This document shows, piece after piece, positions 56,844 to 64,000 of a stretch of 64,000 nt of DNA. A model generated the notes under the pieces. That model saw only the letters and a list, made by a program, of their open reading frames with translations, made no database searches and was not told the DNA's origin. The stretch spans positions 2,478,160 to 2,542,159 of the forward strand of contig NC_088298.1 of the NCBI RefSeq assembly GCF_032854445.1. Reading direction: 5' to 3'. The DNA is from Liolophura sinensis (Eukaryota > Mollusca > Polyplacophora > Chitonida > Chitonidae). The translations under genes were made by a program, and so were the position numbers. The number at the start of each line of letters is the position of its first letter. Within the stretch, counting starts at the first letter, position 1.

Positions 56844-58039
56844 ACACTGACCGTGCATTGTACCTTACAACACCCGTACATTGATCGTACATTGTATTCA
56901 TAGCCACACTGGTACATTGATCAGTAAGACATTATTTTGAAGGCGATATAAATAGGATCGGGTCAGATACCGCCGATAAGAGACATCGATTCTTGATCAG
57001 CTGAGGTCAGTGGATGAGAGACCCACGGACAGTACCGATACTATCGAATGCATAGGCCACCCGAGCTAAGTGACCTACTTACACAAAATGTGAATGACTA
57101 CTTCTTGGAATTTAAATCAATACACTTATTTCTGACAAATTGTGTAGGTAGGGAGCATGATGCTGATTTTAATTAATTCTATAACAACGAGTTGCATTAT
57201 GTGGCGGGACATATTTCGCTTGTTAACATGTATTGTTTAAACATAGACCATGGACAGTTTTGAAGTTGTTCATTTATTTGTTTGTTGTTTAACTCAGAGT
57301 GCCCAGGGTAAACCATCTTTAAGTTTCTTAAACAGTGCAAACATACCAACCGTTACTTACACCTTACAATGGTAACGTGGAAGATCCGTGGCGCTATGCT
57401 TTGTAAATATTTACCTAATTCCCGTGACATGTGCGGCTGTATAGACATGGTGCAGTTTTAATATCACCGCTGTGTTTACGTTGTACATGTTCTCGTTTTA
57501 TACCAGGATATTGTGTATGATACAAATCTTGACCTTGACCTTGACCTTTCAATGTTTTAACATGTAGACTATGTACTGGACTTGGATATTAAACAGGCAT
57601 GTCTCAGCGACATCATCGGAAACCGTTGACTAATTCTACTTCCAGGTAACCATCTTTTGTAAAGTATGCATATTTTCAGAAGATTTTGATGCTAATCTTA
57701 TGAATGAATCTTTTTGTGGGGGGGGGGGGGGAGAATTTGACTTTGAATGTTGTTTCACCGGTTGACGGTCTGAACTGTGATTTGATACTTTGCCTACTAG
57801 TGGCTCAATCCAGTTTTTTTAGCGCCCCATTAGAAAGTTCCAACTCATGGACGATAACCCACTCACAGAATGACTGTTACCGTAACTTTCAAAAACCTGA
57901 CTTATTCTTCTCAAGGAGCCTAGCGGTTTTGCGTACAACGACACCTTTCACATGATCATCTTCCTGTTATTTTCAATATGAGCTTTGAAGCTGTGGATGC
58001 CTAAATAGGCATGTTGTATTTTAGGTGTCGAGCATTAGT
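56844..58039. other. Gene-free stretch
   Basis: Small local repeats at 56835-56930 ('ttggtacactga', 'ccgtacattgatcgtacatt', 'ctggtacattgatc') and 'gaccttgaccttgacc' at 57530-57548. G run at 57718-57731. No gene. Confidence 0.45.
57718..57731. repeat. poly-G run (14 G)
   Basis: G homopolymer inside the open frame at 57704-57955, which is therefore not trusted. Confidence 0.9.
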
Positions 58040-58360
58040 GATCATACAACGCTCTCGGTCGGCGACATTATGCGATCAATAAAAAGTTACGTACACAATT
58101 GTCTCTGATGAGTACGATCGGCGACATCATGCGATTAACAAAAAGCACACTTTAAATGGTGCTCTGACGAGTACAATCAGCGACATTATGCGTTCAACAA
58201 AAAGTTACATATACAATGATTCTCTGACGAGTACGATCGGTCACATCATGCGGTTAACAAAAAGTACACATAAAATGGTTCTCTGACAAATACGATCGGC
58301 GACATTTTGTGGTCAACAGAAAGCTACATATACAACGGTGCTATGGTGACATACAATCGT
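58040..58360. repeat. About 59-bp minisatellite, five units
   Basis: Each unit has 'cgatcggcgacatcatgcga', 'ttaacaaaaag', an 'acatataca'-like part and 'ttctctgacgagta'. The units alternate slightly: units 1 and 3 have 'acattatgcg' and 'agttac', units 2 and 4 have 'catcatgcg' and 'agcaca' or 'agtaca', so a 118-bp two-unit period is likely. Scraps ('catgcgatcgctgaaat', 'gatgcgatcactgacattt') continue to about 58490. Confidence 0.9.
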
Positions 58361-61300
58361 CGTTGTTTTGTGGTCTTGTGATGGTAGTATAAGGTAGTTC
58401 CATGAAATCATGCGATCGCTGAAATGTTTCAACCGACAGTAGCAAATGTAGTGGATTTCTGAAAGGATGCGATCACTGACATTTTGTGGCACTCAAGTAA
58501 ATCTACAGAGACGACTGTTGTTCAAATTTACCAGAAATGTAATTTTAGACAATCGAGATGTTTTCTCCAATTCGTCTTATTCGTGAAGACCATAATCAGA
58601 AATTTCAAATACGATTTTGAATCAATCTAAATTTGAATCACTTGATTTCGCTGTCTGATAATCCGTGTATCCCTGAATTCAACTCTTCTGGGAAGATTTT
58701 TTAATGCCTCACGTCGCCTTATAACTTATTTAACTGCCACAACTGATGGATTGGCCAGTGAGCGTCATCTAAGGACGCTCACGTCGGCATTTTCTTTGCT
58801 AGAACTGTTACATTCTCAATACGTTAAGTAGGCTTTAAATGGGCTGTGTCACCGAACACACGTCAAAAGAAACCAGTTGGTCGCTTTCTCAGAAGCACAG
58901 TAGGATTGAGGCGTTTTTGATGCGTCTTAGTTTTTTATTTTTTTAAATTTTTGATCGATTTTCTCCCGGATAACAAGTGAAATTGGAAAACGTGGGAGCC
59001 AGACCTGGAATTAATCATTTTAAGGAAGCGAGGCGTAATGCCTAATAAGGAAATCCCATCAAAGCAATCTGAGGGGCCATATGATGGTGGCGCTCCTAAC
59101 TCAATGTCTCATCGTGGAAAAGCAGCCTAATGGAAGGTTAAACAATCGATTTGGGCCTCCGGGGTCGAGTCTGTGCTCTAAACAACTTGTGTGTTATTCA
59201 CACCCCTCGGGCATTTTAAGCCTTCGTGGTTGTTGTTACAATTCTGAAATAATATCGTTTATTTTCCCAATTTAACAGGATACAGACCTGCTTACGTACT
59301 CGAAACGCGCGAGACTTACCGAGTGAATCACGTGACGAAGTTTGACGATGTTCCTTCAAACTTCAGATCCACCTTTGACCCTTAGTTAACAGAAAAACTG
59401 ACGCATATTTAGAGCTAAGATCCTTACTAAGTATACATCGTTTGTTTTGGACTGCCGTGTGTTTTTAATGTTAGATCATCACATCATATCGAATTAAGCT
59501 TAATCAAGCAGTTCAGCGAACGGTCACCAGTTTGATGCAGAAATACCACATGCCCAATTACTAATGACGCTGACTCTTGATTTTCTTGCAAAACGAAAGC
59601 AGACACCAATTAACGTTTACGCAGAAGTGAAAAAGCAAACATGTGCTGAAACATATTAGATTTAAACCTTTCACTGCTAAACGAGTTTTGTGAAATATAT
59701 TAATGACTTTTATTTCTCTTTCCGGCTTGGGTGAACGAGGCACCACGAGCAAGTTATTGTACTAAAAATCAATCAGTAAAAATCTCAAAGTCCCTCTAGT
59801 TTCCATTCATTATCTCCTAGATCGATATCTTTAAGATCTGGTGTCCTTTCCGGAATTATATACAGCTACATAAAGAATTCAAGATGACGGAAGGGTGAAT
59901 GATGGATTCGTCCATTCAGCACCAATGCTCTGCAGTCCTGTCTGATATATAGGACACTGCGCTTTCGGCTTGGTACACGAGGTGCTAATGACATACAGCC
60001 GGAGTTCATCATATGGATTTTCCTGCCAGTCTGTGCGAGCTGTAATATAGTTGGTTTTGCTCTCCTCCAGAGACTGGTATATAAGGATTAATGACATTTC
60101 TGTATCCGGTCAGGATACCGTGACCAAGCCTTGTGCGCTTCTTTCTGACGTCTTGTGGGGTTTTCGTCCGTGTCGCTCTGTCTGCCATTTTGAGCATGAC
60201 CGACATACAAATTACACACGGGGTTGGATGAAAGGGTCGGAAAATCCACGCCTGATGTTGTGGCAAAGCTCTCTTACGGGACAGCCAGCCGATCGAATTG
60301 ATTTCGCCCATGGTATGTTTGACAACACCGTCATCTACGCTCCCAAAGGGGAGACACGCGGCCCACAGAAACTTGCATAAAAATCCCATTCTTTCGCGTG
60401 ATTCGATGCCATTATTTACCATGGGGCTGTTTCCAGTGTCACTGCTGCCATTTCGACAATTTCCCAGGTGTCAGATTCGTTTAAAACATGGTTACCGTTC
60501 AGATACCGAACTCCGTATGCAATATCAACAGCAATCTTTCCCCCGGTCAGACCGGACAGCGGTCAGTTTGAAAATAATGTGTTGTCAGTTAAAATCAATA
60601 AACCATCAATCTGTTAGGAATGTGAGGTGAGCAAAACGTAAATATGACTCAACCAATGAACTCGTCCATCCCTACACCACTGCATGCTCGTCACCCATTA
60701 TTTGGGCAATCTTCCGCGCACCTGTTTATTCGTTGTAACCTATATGCTCATGTCATTATCTATTTTCGCGTCACTACAATGATCTACTCATTCAAAGTTA
60801 CACATATATATTTGCTTTAATTTGACGAAGAAAACTATACGTAGTAATGGGGAGCAGCCCATTGAAGGTAGGAACAAAGCTTCGAATGTAACCCAAGTTA
60901 GGGAGTGGGGAGGATACTGCAATCGCCCTGTCCCGCTGTCTGTGATTTTGTCCATGCGTCTCCTCCCAAACTGTTACGTCGATTTTTATGAAACTTAGCA
61001 TACATGTCGCCTATTATCTATCTGAATTTGTGCATGCCTAAGTTTAATGGCAGTCGGGTTGTTATTTTCGTAATTAACCCCAGTCACTTATTGGTAACAA
61101 GAAGAGGTAGAACACGCTCATCTGGGCCAACCAGGTCGTTCTACATGAAAATCGTTGGTCATCACTTTACTTCCACGACTATGGCATTCATTCTGAGTGA
61201 CGGCGTTCGCTCGTTGGATGAAAATATGTGTATCGCACACTGGAAAATTTGCGAGTTAGTTCTCGAAGATCGGCGGCTTGCTGTAGCCTTCATATTGTTT

Positions 61301-61430
61301 TAGTAGGGCGTTAAGCCTAAGTGGGACGAAATAAAATAGATCTTTTCTTATGCATGTATATGCTACTGTCAACAGTCTATTTTGCCATTTCCATCGTCTT
61401 TGTCATCTCTATTTCTATATTTATAAACGT
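58361..61430. other. Gene-free stretch, 3 kb
   Basis: No recognised repeat family. Overlapping open frames on both strands between 59879 and 60630 are the longest in this part (up to 137 codons) but have no domain signature; one minus-strand candidate is discussed in the findings. No RNA gene seen. Confidence 0.4.
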
Positions 61431-61543
61431 TCAGGGTTTCCTCCCACCATAATGCGGGCCGCTGTCGTATAAGTGAAATATTCTGGAGTACGGCGTAAAA
61501 TCAAGTAATCAATCAACCAATCAAGTAAATAAATAAATAAATT
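61431..61543 (+). mobile_element. SINE, 3' end
   Basis: 'cagggtttcctcccaccata', 'atgcgggccgctgtcgtata', 'agtgaaatattctggagtac' and 'ggcgtaaaatcaagtaatca', then an AAATAAAT tail. It is 5'-truncated within the central domain. Confidence 0.85.
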
Positions 61544-61546
61544 TAA

Positions 61547-61625
61547 ACCTCCTTGGTACAGTGGTTAGTGTGCTAGAGCATTGCTCATTTCATTGTGAGT
61601 TCAAGTCCAGCTCACGCTGTCTGTC
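61547..61625 (+). mobile_element. SINE head fragment (tRNA-like)
   Basis: Directly after the tail of the preceding SINE: 'cttggtacagtggttagtgt' (A-box region), 'gctagagcattgctc' and 'gtgagttcaagtccagctca' (B-box and body start). The body stops after 'cacgctgtctg'. A head following a tail with no gap suggests head-to-tail dimer insertion or reuse of the A-rich tail as target. Confidence 0.7.
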
Positions 61626-62691
61626 CATCTACGGGTTTAACTTTCTTTTTATTTGCATTTTTCTGTCCATTCGCCCGGTGGTTTCTGTTTATCCGTTCAC
61701 CCATCCATGCATACATCCCATCCGTTCTGTCCATTTACTTAAAACTTAACACAAGGGTTAACCAGTACAATATTTCCTAAGCTTACATATCTGTGGTTAG
61801 TAACCTTGGTACATATATATCAAAGCGCAGCTGGATATATACATAGTTATTTTGTTCAATATGTACAGACAAAGACAGATCCTTTGAAAACCTGGCCATT
61901 GACCTCTTGTCACAGTACTCTCTACATTCATTAGACCGAAAGGTATCTCCACAGACCGGAGAGTTCTATGCTGTCAGAGCTCAGTATTATATTACTGGCT
62001 TTGGTCGAAGAAGGCAAGAGAGACCCCATGTTGCTTCGGTGTCTGGCTGGAAGTTTTTTCCAATGGTGATCATTAGTGACTTTCCTTGGGCTAGGTTTAC
62101 TCTCAGCACATGGGTAATGGTCGAGGCGCGGATCCATAAGGGGGACGAAAATCTGCTGATTTAAAATGTGTTTTGTAGGGTCGTATTTCTGCAAGATTGT
62201 CATTTTTTGATGCCTGTTCACACAGGGTTGTGAGCTTTAAGGAGGTGTCTAAATTACATTTTTTTGGTCTGGAGGTGTTAATTCTGTCGTAAATGACATA
62301 TGGCGTCATCTATTGTAGCGTAGAGATCTTCTAACTTGCCTCGATATCTCCATATACTCTAGGAAGGTCAAACGACAGCCCATCTGTCGTTTAATTAATG
62401 TGTTTTGTGTATCTGGCAGCCATATTTATCGTTCTACTTCAGCGGACAAATGTGCCCAGATCAATCGACAAGAGGGGTAACGCAGCGCACACCTGTCGCG
62501 TTAATAGAGGGCTGCGCCAGAACGCTGTCCACGCCTATTCACAAATGAGCGACCATGAATTATTCGGCACCCGAGCAAAAGAAAAAAATAGATAAAATTA
62601 TAGTCTCTGTCGTATCAGTCAGCCATAGTGTGTCTTAAGCGAGCCAATTAGTTCGTTGCCACTTCCCAGCGCCTTTCCTCCAAGACCTGCT
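61626..62691. other. Gene-free stretch
   Basis: Opposed open frames at 61907-62309 have no motif. No recognised repeat. Confidence 0.4.
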
Positions 62692-62847
62692 ATATTTGTT
62701 TATGTATTTATTTATTTGATAGGTGTTTACGCTGTACTCAAGAATATTTTACTCAGAGCCTGTGGGAAACTCACGACCATTGGCAGGTTGCTGAAAGACC
62801 ATCCCAAGTACGGCGAGACAGGAAGCCAGCATGAGCTGGACTTGGAC
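62692..62847 (-). mobile_element. SINE, internally deleted
   Basis: Minus strand: 'tccaagtccagctcatgctg', 'gcttcctgtctcgccgta', 'cagcaacctgccaatggtcg', 'tgagtttcccacaggctc', then directly 'tgagtaaaatattcttgagt' and 'acagcgtaaacacc' with a TAAA tail. The central box (tttcctcccaccataatgct) is missing. Confidence 0.85.
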
Positions 62848-64000
62848 ATGCTATAAACTGAATCCTTGAAATTTAGATTTGTAACATAGGAATGTGTTTC
62901 CCAGTTCCCAGCGGAGAGCTTTGCGTACTACTTGCAGGAACGCGGTTCGTGTGATGCGCACGCATCTATATTTACCGTAGTTACGTCTTGACAGCTCTAC
63001 AGGTTACCATGGAAGTCACGTGCACATTGTGAAACGGAATTGATCCGTAGAGTGTATAAATCTCCCGCATGTCCCTCCTCATTCTAACTCTGAAACTGAT
63101 TTATATCCAGATTGTGATCAATGTTTTGTTTGATCTATTGAATCTGCTCGTTTGATCTGTTTTCGTGATACGTTTACTTATACATAGCGAAACTTACTTG
63201 ATACTAGTGTGAGTTTCCTGATCATTGTGCATGTGTTGTATATCTGGATATTTTTAGCAACAAACAAAACCATGACGCCGCTTAATTCTGACTAGCGAAC
63301 AAAAAAGCCATCACCAGTTGACAATAATTTGATTTTGGCTTCACAACGGAAGATGTATGGAAGCTCATTGAGTCCAAATAGCTCCTTGTGCTTTATTTAG
63401 CCAGGAGAAAATCTTTCTCTGCGTAGACATAGCGCTCATTTATCTTGTGTAACAAAAAATCGCCAGTTGAACTTGAAGGAGCCTACCTGCCATCAATCCC
63501 AGGGATAGAGATATCGGTTGTATATAGGCTACATTCTCGATCCGTATTACGGCACTAGCTGTTTTATCGACGGTCGGTTACAGGGAACTTGTCTGGCTGT
63601 TTTGTAAATCAATTCTGTGGATTGAAATAAAGCCTCTGGATTCACTCTGCCGGAGTTTGACTCGTCCATTGTCTGCTATCTCATCTCATCGGAGCCTTTC
63701 TTGTAAATCCAACACGCTTGTACAGCATATCTCTGTTTTCTCATAACCTCCCACAATTATCCCCCCTCTCTCCCCTACCCATCGATGCCTTCTTGATTCT
63801 CCCGTCATGACGAATTGCGGCCCAATCCCATTATCTCTGCTGGTATCCTGCTTATGGGATTTATCTACACTAAGTGACATAGTGGATGTAAGAGCTCGAA
63901 AGCCAACTTAACTAAGCTGCAAGTGCCTTTTAACTTCCTATCTGTGGGTAAGGATTTCTAACGGAGTACACAGCAAAGTCTGATAGCCAGATACATCGCG
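62848..64000. other. Gene-free stretch to window end
   Basis: AT-rich, with a pyrimidine-rich segment near 63740-63790. No repeat family, RNA gene or coding motif recognised. Confidence 0.45.

Overview
The window is eukaryotic, repeat-dominated, gene-poor nuclear DNA, most likely from a marine lophotrochozoan and probably a mollusc. It has AT-rich intergenic or intronic sequence, long (AT)n, (AC)n and homopolymer runs, spliceosomal signals and many copies of a tRNA-derived SINE. The SINE's 3' body (central box tttcctcccaccataatgc, then aagtgaaatattcttgagta, then a TAAA-type tail) is a form I associate with molluscan genomes; that taxonomic call is from recollection, not a search. There are no prokaryotic operons, rRNA genes, CRISPR arrays or viral genes. 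Nearly every long open frame is chance or tandem-repeat artefact.

Protein-coding content I can support is small. (1) One exon at 48652-48831 (+) encodes a complete LDL-receptor class A module in a 180-nt phase 1-1 exon; its donor site is duplicated 58 bp downstream. (2) A decayed intronless copy of an invertebrate protein family lies at about 13332-15355 (+), with N-terminal Cys/His motifs and a C-terminal CXC-like cysteine-rich motif, broken by several frameshifts and stops. (3) A Tc1/mariner-type element at 55771-56547 has about 215-bp terminal inverted repeats and the 3' part of a DD34E-type transposase. (4) The C-terminal end of a non-LTR retrotransposon ORF2 lies at 16345-16697. (5) A CpG-rich possible promoter plus first exon lies at about 22130-22426.

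Layout. 1-10.3 kb: a degenerate tandem array ('R2') of five copies of a unit of roughly 1.7-2.2 kb, with SINEs inserted in most copies. 10.3-11.9 kb: inverted and direct copies of a modular repeat ('R1'). 12.4-17.7 kb: SINE, decayed CXC-family ORF, retrotransposon end, SINE. 19-21.4 kb: a pair of MITE-like repeats and three SINE copies. 22.1-22.5 kb: possible first exon and an (AT)22 tract. 24.9-31.7 kb: minisatellites of 18, 34, about 50 and 34 bp and a compound AT/AC/AT microsatellite. 32-46 kb: many R1 fragments and a 44-bp minisatellite. 46-47 kb: a 28-bp array and a 25-bp array with a 75-bp higher-order period. 48.6-49.2 kb: the LDLa exon followed by a near full-length SINE. 50-64 kb: sparse SINEs, the Tc1-like element and a 59-bp minisatellite.

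R1 is my name for a dispersed repeat whose modules occur in the order U-V-W-X. U is an about 82-bp unit containing cagagcagcgacgacagtg and caccggttacgtgtgacc in opposite sense. V contains gccccctagcgccatggc and ttgcaatttattagacgtc. W contains ccagccatcaacca and gaagcagtcaacagtttt. X contains gtatctcag and gattgcaact. Its '+' strand is the one reading U to X. R2 is my name for the tandem unit of the first 10 kb, with a core marked by gttgctaagcag. The genes do not form a visible pathway. The clearest structured biology here is repeat biology: modular elements with an internal minisatellite, foldback arrangement and repeated local amplification.
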